DNA from: Sphingobium sp. HWE2-09
Lineage (GTDB): Bacteria > Pseudomonadota > Alphaproteobacteria > Sphingomonadales > Sphingomonadaceae
Assembly: GCF_035989265.1 (NCBI RefSeq)
Contig: NZ_JAYKZX010000003.1
Span: 1,054,001-1,118,000, forward strand
Length of the DNA stretch: 64,000 nt
Direction: 5' to 3'
Part shown: piece after piece, positions 37,328 through 44,908 of the stretch
Numbering within the stretch: position 1 is the first letter of the stretch
Layout of the letters: the number at the start of each line of letters is the position of its first letter
Notes under the pieces: generated by a model
The model's database searches: none
Seen by the model: only the letters and a program-made list of their open reading frames with translations
What the model was told of the DNA's origin: nothing
Made by a program: the position numbers and the translations under genes

Positions 37328-38529
37328 GCGACAACGATCTAGACACCATCATCCGCATCGCCGCCAAGGGCGACGGCGTCACGGCCGATGGCCGCCATTT
37401 CCCGCTAACCGCGCCGGGCGATCGAATAGGCTCCGGTGGATTCGTGATAGCGGGGCCGCATCATGTGGAGCCGCCTTGCGTCCATTTCCCGGCCTGTGGC
37501 GGGTGCCAGATCCAGCAACTGGACGAGGAAAGCTATGCTGATTTCGTGACCGGGCGCGTCACCGGCGCGCTGGCGGGGCAAGGGGTTGCGCCGACGCGCG
37601 TGCTGCCGCCGCATATCTCGCCCCCCTATACGCGACGGCGGGCGGCGTTGCGCGCGGCGCGCGCCGGCAGGCAGGTCACGATCGGTTTTGCCGAAGAGGG
37701 CAGCCATAAGTTGATCGACCTGCAGATGTGCGCGGTGCTGGACCCGCGTCTGTTCGCGCTGATCGCGCCGCTGCGGTGGCTGCTGGCGACGATTCTGCCG
37801 GACAAGCGCGCGGCGCATGTGAAGATGTCGCTCACCGACCAAGGCATCGACCTGTTGCTGGAAGGCGTGCGGGTCGAGGGGCTGGCGGCGGACGAGGCGC
37901 TGGGCGATTTCGGGCGCGTACATAAGCTGGCGCGCGTGAACATCGATGAGGGCAATGGGCAACAGACGCGCTGGGAGCCGGAGCCGGTGACGGTCAGTTT
38001 CGGCGGCGTGCCCGTCGGCTTTCCGCCCTTCGCTTTCCTGCAGGCGACGTCCGATGGCGAAGCGGCGCTGGTGGGCGCGGTGCGCGATGCCTTGCCGGAG
38101 ACGGGGGCGATCGCCGATCTGTTCGCGGGTCTTGGCACCTTTGCGCTGGCGCTGGGTGACACGCGGCCTGTCTATGCTGGGGAAGGCGCGCGCGATGCGG
38201 TACTGTCGCTCAAGCAGGCGGGGGCGCGGGCGCAGCGGCGATTGGCGGCGGACCATCGCGACCTGTTCCGGCGGCCTTTGACGCCGGAAGAGCTGAACCG
38301 TTTTGCCGCCGTCATCCTCGATCCGCCGCGGGCTGGCGCGCGGGAACAGGTGCTGCAGTTGGCGACGTCGATCGTGCCGGTGATCGCCTATGTGTCCTGC
38401 AATCCCGCCAGTTTCGCGCGGGATGCGGCGCATCTGACGGCGGCGGGCTATGTCTTGGAGAGCGTGAAGCCGGTGGGCCAGTTCCGCTGGACGACGCATG
38501 TGGAACTGGTCGGCATCTTTCGCAGATGA
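37324..38529 (+). CDS. RNA m5U methyltransferase, RumA/TrmA family
   Basis: SAM-dependent 5-methyluridine methyltransferase of 401 residues, starting at GTG overlapping the nnr stop (GTGA). Iron-sulfur cluster cysteines occur in CVHFPACGGCQIQQ and, downstream, MCAVLD. The methyltransferase fold has ADLFAGLGTFALALG, DPPRAGAREQV and the catalytic Cys in YVSCNPASFARD. Only a short N-terminal TRAM-like stretch is present. Probably acts on 23S rRNA U747/U1939-type sites; which one cannot be told. Confidence 0.9.
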   Translation: MSDNDLDTIIRIAAKGDGVTADGRHFPLTAPGDRIGSGGFVIAGPHHVEPPCVHFPACGGCQIQQLDEESYADFVTGRVTGALAGQGVAPTRVLPPHISPPYTRRRAALRAARAGRQVTIGFAEEGSHKLIDLQMCAVLDPRLFALIAPLRWLLATILPDKRAAHVKMSLTDQGIDLLLEGVRVEGLAADEALGDFGRVHKLARVNIDEGNGQQTRWEPEPVTVSFGGVPVGFPPFAFLQATSDGEAALVGAVRDALPETGAIADLFAGLGTFALALGDTRPVYAGEGARDAVLSLKQAGARAQRRLAADHRDLFRRPLTPEELNRFAAVILDPPRAGAREQVLQLATSIVPVIAYVSCNPASFARDAAHLTAAGYVLESVKPVGQFRWTTHVELVGIFRR

Positions 38530-38566
38530 AAAAATCCCTCGCCGCCAGGGGGAAGGCGGCGAGGGA
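38530..38566 (-). terminator. Intrinsic terminator of the ornithine decarboxylase transcript
   Basis: Stem ATCCCTCGCCGCC / GGCGGCGAGGGAT with a 7-base loop, followed on the minus strand by TTTTTT. It also lies just after the methyltransferase stop on the plus strand, where it may serve in the other direction with weaker flanks. Confidence 0.85.
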
Positions 38567-38603
38567 TGGCTATCCTCTCCAACTGGGAAAGCTGATCGTC
38601 TGC

Positions 38604-39803
38604 TTAGCCCAGCTTAATGACGTTTGCGCGACGGCGGACCGGCACGACTTCGGTATAGAGGCTGGCCATCGGCTCGTCCTCCACCTCGATCGTGGTTTCC
38701 GACGTGAAGCCGTTGAAGCCGGTCCGCATCGCCGCGCCATAGGCGCCGAGCATCCCGATTTCGATATAGTCCCCCACGGTCACGTCCGCAGGCAGCATGA
38801 ACGGGCCGACCATATGGTCCATATCGTCGCAGGTCGGGCCGTAGAAGGAAAAGGCCTCCAGCGCCTCGTCGCTCTCTTCCTCACGCAGCAGGGCGACGGG
38901 GAAACGCCAGCCGATATGCGCCGCATCGAACAACGCGCCATAAGCGCCGTCGGTGATGTAGAGTTCGGTGCCGCGACGGCGCTCCACCCGCACGATGATA
39001 GAGCTATATTCCGCCGACAGCGCGCGGCCGGGTTCGCACCACAGTTCCGACGAATAGCTGACCGGCAGGCTTTCGAAGCCGCGATGGATCGCTTCGAAAT
39101 AATTTTCGAGCGCGACCGGTTCCATGCCCGGATAGATGGACGGGAAGCCGCCGCCGACATCGATGATGTCCACCGTGACGGCTGCGTCCACGATCGCGGC
39201 GCGGACGCGTTCGATGGCGTCGCTATAGGCCTGTGGCGACATGGCCTGGCTGCCGACATGGAAGCAGATGCCCAGCGCGTCGGCAGCCTGACGGGTCGCC
39301 ATCAGCAATTCGCGGGTCTCGCCCAGTTCGGCGCCGAACTTCGACGCGAGGGAGAGTTCCGAATGTTCGGACGACACGCGCAGACGCACGCACAGTTCCA
39401 GATCGGTCGCATCGTTGGTGGCGCGCATGATCTTCTCCAACTCCTCGATCGTGTCGAGCGAGAAGGTGCGCACGCCATAGCGGTGATAGGCGTCTGCGAT
39501 CGCTTCCTCGGCCTTGACCGGGTGCATGAAGCAGAGCTTTACATCATCCTTGCCCGCCAGCGTCTCCGCGACCAGACGCACTTCGGCGATCGAGGCCACA
39601 TCGAAATGCGTGATGCCCGATGCGAAAAGCGTGCGGATCAGATCAGGAGACGGGTTCGCCTTGACCGCATAGAGCGAGCGACCCGGAAACTTCTCGACAA
39701 AGAAGCGGGCAGCCCGAGCAGCGGCTTCGGGGCGAATCAGCGTTACCGGTGCTGCCGGTGTGAGGGTGGTCGCTACCCCCAGCGCGCTAGGATGCTTGTG
39801 CAA
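38604..39803 (-). CDS. Ornithine decarboxylase, type III PLP fold
   Basis: Makes putrescine from ornithine. Starting at TTG 39803, 8 bases after TGGAGGT, the protein is 399 residues. PLP Lys in SLYAVKANPSPDLIRTL, the Gly-rich phosphate loop VDVGGG-type (IIDVGGGFPSIYPG), WCEPGRAL, and the substrate Cys-Asp motif YGPTCDDMDHM are present, the pattern of alanine-racemase-fold decarboxylases. It lies downstream of a long leader and upstream of no gene on its strand; the two following enzymes of spermidine synthesis lie upstream of it in the same orientation. Confidence 0.92.
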   Translation of the reverse strand: MHKHPSALGVATTLTPAAPVTLIRPEAAARAARFFVEKFPGRSLYAVKANPSPDLIRTLFASGITHFDVASIAEVRLVAETLAGKDDVKLCFMHPVKAEEAIADAYHRYGVRTFSLDTIEELEKIMRATNDATDLELCVRLRVSSEHSELSLASKFGAELGETRELLMATRQAADALGICFHVGSQAMSPQAYSDAIERVRAAIVDAAVTVDIIDVGGGFPSIYPGMEPVALENYFEAIHRGFESLPVSYSSELWCEPGRALSAEYSSIIVRVERRRGTELYITDGAYGALFDAAHIGWRFPVALLREEESDEALEAFSFYGPTCDDMDHMVGPFMLPADVTVGDYIEIGMLGAYGAAMRTGFNGFTSETTIEVEDEPMASLYTEVVPVRRRANVIKLG

Positions 39804-39862
39804 TTCAAGGGACCTCCAGTGTAGTTCAGGGCGAAAAAGCTGCCTTGCGGTGGAAGTCCCAT
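39773..39862 (-). CDS. Possible leader peptide overlapping the ornithine decarboxylase start
   Basis: A 29-codon frame from ATG 39862 begins MGLPPQGSFFALNYTGGPLN and ends in TAG inside the decarboxylase gene, in a different frame from it. Its coding part spans the SD and TTG start of the main gene. It has no clear SD of its own. It may be chance; see findings. Confidence 0.3.
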   Translation of the reverse strand: MGLPPQGSFFALNYTGGPLNCTSILARWG

Positions 39863-39951
39863 GGGGCAGCGGACGGTCGATATATGCGGAGGGGTCCCTG
39901 CTGTAAAGCGCGTGTGAAAATTTTGTTGCGCGCCCTGCTACGAAACGTGCG
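39804..39951 (-). promoter_or_regulatory. Long structured leader upstream of ornithine decarboxylase (speF-element candidate)
   Basis: About 148 bp without a conserved gene. On the minus strand GCTGCC and GGCAGC (39867-39839 region) pair around CCATGGGACTTCCACCGCAA, and the SD TGGAGGT follows. Alphaproteobacterial ornithine decarboxylase genes are known to carry an RNA element called speF here. I could not match its consensus from memory. Confidence 0.4.
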
Positions 39952-41124
39952 TCAGGAAAGACGAGCTTTAAAGTCCTCATAGGAAAATGACTTAATTTCA
40001 GTCAGTTGATCATTTTCCGAGTTCCAAAGCCAGATGGCTGGCAGGGGCACGCCGTTGAAGGTGTTGGTCTTCACCATTGAATAATGGGCCTGGTCGAGGA
40101 AGGCGATGCGCGCACCGGGTTCCGCGCCGCCGGGGATTCGATAGTCGCCGATAATGTCGCCCGCCAGGCAGGAGGGGCCGCCAAGGCGGGTCACTGGTCC
40201 TTCCGACGGCTCATGCAGCATGGCGGGCCGATAGGGCGCTTCGATCACGTCGGGCATGTGGCAGGTGGCGGAGATGTCGGTGATGGCGACGGGCATGCCA
40301 TTGTCGATGACATCGAGGATTTCGCCGATGAGGATGCCCGCGTCGAGCGCCATGGCTTCGCCCGGTTCGATGTAGAGGGTGAGGCCGGTCTGCGCCTTTA
40401 CCTGTTGCAGGAAGGCGATGAGGTCATCGATCTGATAGTCGGCGCGGGTGACATGGTGGCCGCCGCCGAAGTTCAGCCATTTGAGGCCGCCGACATGGGG
40501 CATGACATAGGGTTCGATCGCGGACCAGGTGCGGGCCAGCGGCAGGAAATCCTGTTCGCACAGGTTGTGGATGTGGAGGCCGTCGACCCCATCGAGATGG
40601 TCGGCGCGTAGCTGGTCGATCGGGAAACCAAGGCGGCTATGCGGTTGGGACGGGTCGTATTTGGGCACTTCCCCCTCCGGATTGAGAGGGTTGAGGCGCA
40701 GGCCGATGTCGAAGGTGCGGCCTTCGGCGCGGGCGGCATCGATGACGGGCTTGAGGCGCGCGATCTGGCCAGGGCTGTTGAAGATGACATGATCGGAGAT
40801 TCTGAGAATTTCTGCCAGGTCTTGCGGCTTGTAGGCGGCGCAATAGGTGGCGACTTCGCCCTGATATTCTTCGCGGCCGAGGCGCGCTTCATAGATGCCT
40901 GACGCGCAGACGCCGTCGAGATATTCGCCCAGCACGGGGCCAAGCGACCACATAGAGAAAGCCTTGAGCGCGCCCAGCACCTTGATGCCTGCGCGATCGC
41001 CTATGTCGCGCAGGACGGTGAGGTTCCGGCGCACCGCAGCTTCGTCCACCACGAAGGCGGGCGAGGGGACGCGATAGAGATCGAAGCGGGCGAAGGCGGC
41101 GGGATCGCCGGCTTTGGTTTCCAT
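39952..41124 (-). CDS. nspC: Carboxynorspermidine/carboxyspermidine decarboxylase
   Basis: PLP enzyme of alanine-racemase fold that decarboxylates carboxyspermidine to spermidine. The 390-residue product starts at ATG 41124 with AGGAGTGG upstream. Lys in KVLGALKAFSMWSLGP, SRLGFPIDQL, the paired motif DGLHIHNLCEQDF with catalytic Cys, LNFGGGHHVTRADY, and EPGEAMALDAG match the family. A repeat separates it from the dehydrogenase gene. Confidence 0.94.
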   Translation of the reverse strand: METKAGDPAAFARFDLYRVPSPAFVVDEAAVRRNLTVLRDIGDRAGIKVLGALKAFSMWSLGPVLGEYLDGVCASGIYEARLGREEYQGEVATYCAAYKPQDLAEILRISDHVIFNSPGQIARLKPVIDAARAEGRTFDIGLRLNPLNPEGEVPKYDPSQPHSRLGFPIDQLRADHLDGVDGLHIHNLCEQDFLPLARTWSAIEPYVMPHVGGLKWLNFGGGHHVTRADYQIDDLIAFLQQVKAQTGLTLYIEPGEAMALDAGILIGEILDVIDNGMPVAITDISATCHMPDVIEAPYRPAMLHEPSEGPVTRLGGPSCLAGDIIGDYRIPGGAEPGARIAFLDQAHYSMVKTNTFNGVPLPAIWLWNSENDQLTEIKSFSYEDFKARLS

Positions 41125-41150
41125 GAGTTGTTCCACTCCTGATGCACCAC

Positions 41151-41232
41151 CGTCACCCCGGGCCTGACCCGGGGTCCCGCTGCGTTGCAACGGTGGGAGA
41201 AGAAGCGGGACCCCGGCTCAAGGCCGGGGTGA
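41151..41232. repeat. Paired-palindrome intergenic repeat in the spermidine gene cluster
   Basis: CGTCACCCCGGGCCTGACCC opens the element, with stem CCCCGGGCC-tga-CCCGGGG-type, and GACCCCGGCTCAAGGCCGGGGTGA closes it, with ACCCCG/CGGGGT boundaries. Same family as the copy at 60399-60484. Confidence 0.75.
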
Positions 41233-41257
41233 GGTGTGTTTGGTTGGTGAAGCCGGA

Positions 41258-42475
41258 TCAAAACGCCAGCGGGGCGTCCAGTTCCTTGACCTGCCAGGGC
41301 AGGCCGTGCTTGTTCAGCATGTCCATGAAGGGATCGGGATCGAACTGTTCGATGTTGAACACGCCTTCCCCTTTCCATGCGCCCGTCAGCATCAGCGCCG
41401 CGCCGATCATGGCGGGGACGCCGGTGGTGTAGCTGACCGCTTGGTTGCCGGTTTCGGCATAGGCTTCTTCATGGTCGCAGATTTGATAGACATAGACGGT
41501 CTTTTCGACGCCGTCCTTCTGACCAGTGGCGATGTCGCCGATGTTGGTCTTGCCCTTGGTCGTGGAACCCAGGCTGGACGGTTCGGGCAGCACGGCCTTG
41601 AGGAACTGAAGCGGGATGATTTCCTGGCCGTTGTAGATGACCGGATCGATCCGGGTCATGCCGACATTCTGGAGAACCTCCAGATGCTTGAGATAGGCGT
41701 CGCCGAAGGTCATCCAGAAGCGGATGCGCTGGATTTCGGGATAGTGGGTAGCGAGGCTTTCCAGTTCCTCATGATACATGAGGTACATATTTTTTTCGCC
41801 AACCTGGTCGAAGTCGAACGCCTGTTTGTGGCTGAGCGCCGGGCCTTCGACCCATTCGCCATTGGCCCAGTGACGCGACGGGGCGGTCACTTCGCGGATG
41901 TTGATTTCCGGATTGAAGTTGGTGGCGAAATGCTGGCCGTGGTCGCCGCCATTGCAGTCCAGAATGTCGAGCGTGTCGATCCGGTCGAGCAGATGCTTCT
42001 TGATGTAACCGGCGAAGACGCTGGTGACGCCGGGGTCGAAGCCGGAGCCCAGCAGCGCCATGATGCCCGCTTCCTTGAAGCGGTCCTGATAGGCCCATTG
42101 CCAGCTATATTCGAACTTGGCGGTGTCGCGCGGTTCGTAATTGGCGGTGTCGAGATAGTCGGTCTTGGTCGCGAGACAGGCGTCCATGATCGCCAGATCC
42201 TGATAGGGCAGCGCTAGGTTCACGACCAGCTTGGGCTGAACCTTTTCGATGAGGGCGATCGTCTCTTCGACATTGTCGGCATCGACCTGCGCCACGTCGA
42301 TGGTCACGCCGGTGCGGGCCAGAACCAATTCGGCGACCTTTTCGCAGCTGACGATGCGGCGGCTGGCGAGCGTGATATGGCTGAAAATGTCGCTGTTCAT
42401 CGCCATCTTGTGGACCGCGACAGACCCGACGCCGCCTGCGCCGATGACCAGAACCTTGCTCAATTTCATCTCCAT
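41258..42475 (-). CDS. Carboxynorspermidine synthase (saccharopine dehydrogenase family)
   Basis: NADPH-dependent dehydrogenase that condenses putrescine (or diaminopropane) with aspartate semialdehyde to carboxyspermidine. 405 residues with the Rossmann motif VLVIGAGGVGSVAVHKMA, VVNLALPYQDLAIMDACL, DYLDTANYEPRD and ILDCNGGDHGQHFATNFNPE, the pattern of the CASDH/Lys1-like group. With nspC and ornithine decarboxylase it gives a complete route from ornithine to spermidine without decarboxylated SAM. Confidence 0.93.
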   Translation of the reverse strand: MEMKLSKVLVIGAGGVGSVAVHKMAMNSDIFSHITLASRRIVSCEKVAELVLARTGVTIDVAQVDADNVEETIALIEKVQPKLVVNLALPYQDLAIMDACLATKTDYLDTANYEPRDTAKFEYSWQWAYQDRFKEAGIMALLGSGFDPGVTSVFAGYIKKHLLDRIDTLDILDCNGGDHGQHFATNFNPEINIREVTAPSRHWANGEWVEGPALSHKQAFDFDQVGEKNMYLMYHEELESLATHYPEIQRIRFWMTFGDAYLKHLEVLQNVGMTRIDPVIYNGQEIIPLQFLKAVLPEPSSLGSTTKGKTNIGDIATGQKDGVEKTVYVYQICDHEEAYAETGNQAVSYTTGVPAMIGAALMLTGAWKGEGVFNIEQFDPDPFMDMLNKHGLPWQVKELDAPLAF

Positions 42476-42530
42476 TCACTGACCGCGCGACCCGCGCGAA
42501 AGCGTCCATATAGGGGCTATGCGTGACAGC

Positions 42531-42570
42531 GCAAAGTCAGTGTGGGCAAAGTCAGTGTGGGCAAAGTCAG
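42531..42570. repeat. Short tandem repeat, 15-bp unit
   Basis: Two exact copies of GCAAAGTCAGTGTGG (42531-42545, 42546-42560) and a partial third (GCAAAGTCAG). It lies in the gap between the divergent dehydrogenase and ECF sigma genes, about 50 bp before the sigma start, so copy number could alter promoter spacing or a binding site. Confidence 0.9.
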
Positions 42571-42621
42571 TACGCGATAATGGGTGCTTGCGCTGGCGCG
42601 GGGCGCGGCTAGGTTGATGAT

Positions 42622-43194
42622 GTGGACAAAGAGGGGGATCAGGCGGACGACGCCCGCGCGCGGTTGACCGACGCGCTGAATGGCGTGGCCCGGCAGGATC
42701 GCAGCGCCTTGCAAGATGTCTATGCGATGACGTCCGCGAAGCTGTTTGGCATTTGCCTGCGTATCTGCGGTGACAGGCAATATGCGGAGGATATCTTGCA
42801 GGACGTCTATGTGAAGGTGTGGCGACGGGCGGGGCAGTATGATGCCGCGCGCGCCAGCCCGATTACCTGGCTGGCGACGATCGCGCGCAACAGCGCGATC
42901 GATTGGCGGCGGGCCAATGGACGCACGGATATGCTGCCGCAGAGCGCGGCGGCGGAGGTGGCCGATGACGCCATGGCGGCGGACGATCATATCGTGGCGG
43001 CGCAGGAGCGCGCGCGCATCTTCGACTGCCTCAAGACATTGGACCTGCGCACGGGTGCGGCCATTCGCGCGGCTTTCTATGACGGATTGAGCTATGGCGA
43101 ACTGGCGGTGCGCGCGAAGGTGCCGTTGGGGACGATGAAAAGCTGGGTGCGGCGGGGGCTGTTGCGGTTGAAGGATTGCATCGGCGATGGATGA
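42622..43194 (+). CDS. ECF RNA polymerase sigma factor
   Basis: 190 residues from GTG 42622. Region 2 (LFGICLRICGDRQYAEDILQDVYVKVWRRAGQYD ... ITWLATIARNSAIDWRR) and region 4 (LDLRTGAAIRAAFYDGLSYG ... KVPLGTMKSWVRRGLLRLK) are both complete and typical of group IV sigma factors of the SigK/anti-RskA type. Its 3' end overlaps the anti-sigma gene by 8 bp. The fasciclin gene downstream is a likely target. Confidence 0.92.
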   Translation: MDKEGDQADDARARLTDALNGVARQDRSALQDVYAMTSAKLFGICLRICGDRQYAEDILQDVYVKVWRRAGQYDAARASPITWLATIARNSAIDWRRANGRTDMLPQSAAAEVADDAMAADDHIVAAQERARIFDCLKTLDLRTGAAIRAAFYDGLSYGELAVRAKVPLGTMKSWVRRGLLRLKDCIGDG

Positions 43195-43912
43195 CGTCCT
43201 GACCCCCGAAGAGGAACGCAGCGCGCTGGCCGCCGAACTGGCACTGGGGCTGCTGGAGGGGGACGAGCATGCGGCGGCCTTGCGGCTGCAGTTGAGCGAT
43301 GGCGCGTTTGCGGCGGAAGTGGCGGCGTGGGAGGCGCGGTTGGCGCCGTTGCATGGGCAGTGGGCTGACGTTGCGCCACGTGATTCGGTTTGGGCGGCGG
43401 TGGCGGCGCGGATCGGGGCGGAGGACGCGCCCCCGGGCGATGTCGCCATGTTGCGGGCGCGAGTGTCGCGGTGGCGGATGGGGGCAATCGTTTCTGGGGC
43501 TTTGGCGGCGGGGCTGGCAACGCTGTTGCTGATGCAGCCTGCCGGGCAGATGCCGGAGACGGGTGTGGCTGGGGCGACGCCGGTCGCCTTCGTCCAGATT
43601 GCCGGAGCGGCGGGCGGACCGCAGCTGAGCATGCGACACGACAGCGGATCGGCGCAATTGACGTTGCGGGTGTCTGGCATGAAGGCGGATGGCCTGTCGC
43701 CCGAATTGTGGGTCATCCCGGCTGGCGGCGCGCCGGTGTCGCTGGGGGAGATCCCTGCGTCCGGGACGGCGGCGCTGCGGTTGAGCGATGCGCAGCGGCG
43801 GCTGCTGGTGGAGGGCGCGACGCTGGCGGTGACGATGGAGCCGCAGGCGGGCATGCCGCATGCTGCGCCGAGCCGCGCGCCGGTGGCGGCGGGGCAGATT
43901 ACGCAGATTTGA
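43187..43912 (+). CDS. Anti-sigma factor, RskA family
   Basis: 241 residues. A cytoplasmic anti-sigma part (1-100, LAAELALGLLEGDEHAAALR), one membrane helix (MGAIVSGALAAGLATLLLM, about 104-122) and a periplasmic anti-sigma-K domain (LSPELWVIPAGGAPVSLGEIPASG) match RskA. It would hold the co-encoded sigma factor at the membrane until the periplasmic part is cleaved. Confidence 0.9.
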   Translation: MDDVLTPEEERSALAAELALGLLEGDEHAAALRLQLSDGAFAAEVAAWEARLAPLHGQWADVAPRDSVWAAVAARIGAEDAPPGDVAMLRARVSRWRMGAIVSGALAAGLATLLLMQPAGQMPETGVAGATPVAFVQIAGAAGGPQLSMRHDSGSAQLTLRVSGMKADGLSPELWVIPAGGAPVSLGEIPASGTAALRLSDAQRRLLVEGATLAVTMEPQAGMPHAAPSRAPVAAGQITQI

Positions 43913-44000
43913 TTGTCGTTATGGCGATGGCTTTATAATTTTACGCGTAACGCCGGACTTATTTCTTATAACCCGCGGCCGTTTTTCTAGGCGCGATGGA

Positions 44001-44025
44001 TGCTGAACCGGGTTCAGCATGACGA
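44001..44025. repeat. Single palindrome unit of the ATGACG repeat family
   Basis: TGCTGAACCGGGTTCAGCA, a perfect palindrome of 9-bp arms about one base, followed by TGACGA, as at one end of the larger repeats. It lies in the 247-bp gap between anti-sigma and fasciclin genes. Nothing else in that gap is clear to me. Confidence 0.55.
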
Positions 44026-44159
44026 GGTGCATTAATTCTTCGGTCTTCGTGCTCTTTTCGAATGTCCTTTAGGTCATGGCTGCATCCGTTCTGCTGCGTG
44101 GCGCGTAGCTGCTGCACATCCCGCCTTTGTGGGGTGCAAAAGATAGAAGGATGTCTGTC

Positions 44160-44720
44160 ATGAAAATTTCCAACCTATCCCTGATGATCGCTGGCGCTGT
44201 GATGGCGGCTGGCGGCGGGATCGCCAGTGCGCAGATGGCCAAGAACCCGATGGTCGGCGGCGCGGCGATGTATCCGACCAAGGACATTATCGACAATGCC
44301 GTCAATTCCAAGGATCACACGACGCTGGTCGCCGCCGTCAAGGCCGCCGGGCTGGTCGATACGCTGAAGGGACCGGGTCCGTTCACGGTCTTCGCGCCCA
44401 CCAACGCCGCCTTCGCCAAGCTGCCCGCCGGTACGGTCGATACGCTGGTGAAGCCTGAAAACAAGGCGATGCTGACCAAGATCCTGACCTATCATGTCGT
44501 CGCGGGCAAGATGACCGCCGCCGACATCGCCGCCAACGCAGCCCAGCATGGCGGCAAGGCTTCGCTCACCACCGTGCAGGGCGAAACGCTGACCGCGTGG
44601 AAGAAGGGCAAGGACTGGTATCTGACCGACGCCAAGGGTGGTCAGTCGAAGATCACCATAGCCAATGTGATGCAGTCCAATGGCGTCATTCACGTCGTCG
44701 ATACGGTTCTGATGCCCTGA
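44160..44720 (+). CDS. Secreted fasciclin-domain protein
   Basis: 186 residues. The signal peptide ([23 protein letters not shown]) is followed by one FAS1 domain (about 45-185) with H1 [33 protein letters not shown] and H2 [15 protein letters not shown]1 domains mediate adhesion or matrix interaction. Start chosen at 44160 with GAAGGA 8 bases upstream; ATG 44151 is too close to it. ECF sigma/anti-sigma genes just upstream suggest regulation by them. Confidence 0.92.
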   Translation: MKISNLSLMIAGAVMAAGGGIASAQMAKNPMVGGAAMYPTKDIIDNAVNSKDHTTLVAAVKAAGLVDTLKGPGPFTVFAPTNAAFAKLPAGTVDTLVKPENKAMLTKILTYHVVAGKMTAADIAANAAQHGGKASLTTVQGETLTAWKKGKDWYLTDAKGGQSKITIANVMQSNGVIHVVDTVLMP

Positions 44721-44746
44721 ACCCTGTCATATTGATGTGATGACCG

Positions 44747-44790
44747 ACGGGTCGATGGCTTTCCCCCTTGCCACCGGCCCGTTTGTTTTG
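44747..44790 (+). terminator. Intrinsic terminator of the fasciclin gene
   Basis: ACGGGTCGATGGC pairs with GCCACCGGCCCGT (with wobble and one mismatch) around an 11-base loop, followed by TTGTTTT. Confidence 0.7.
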
Positions 44791-44811
44791 GGCAGAACAC
44801 TCACCTATCTC

Positions 44812-44860
44812 GTTCGTCCTAAGTAGCCGTTGAGCAAAGTCGAAACGGCGTATCGAAGGA
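44812..44860. repeat. Degenerate CGTTCG...GTCGAA intergenic repeat
   Basis: CGTTCGTCCTAAGTAGCCGT, then GAGCAAAGTCGAAACGGC and ATCGAAGG: a decayed copy of the type seen at 63723-63796 (CGTTCGTTTCGAGCGAAGTC). Lies between the fasciclin terminator and the ligase stop. Confidence 0.5.
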
Positions 44861-44908
44861 TTGATGTAGTCCGGATGCTTCGGACAGTGTTGGGGTGCCG
44901 CTGGTTCT

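Noticed and set aside
43913..44159. ECF promoter for the fasciclin gene
   Set aside because: TGCATCC and CGTAGC pairs can be picked out, but without a second matching site this is not distinguishable from chance.
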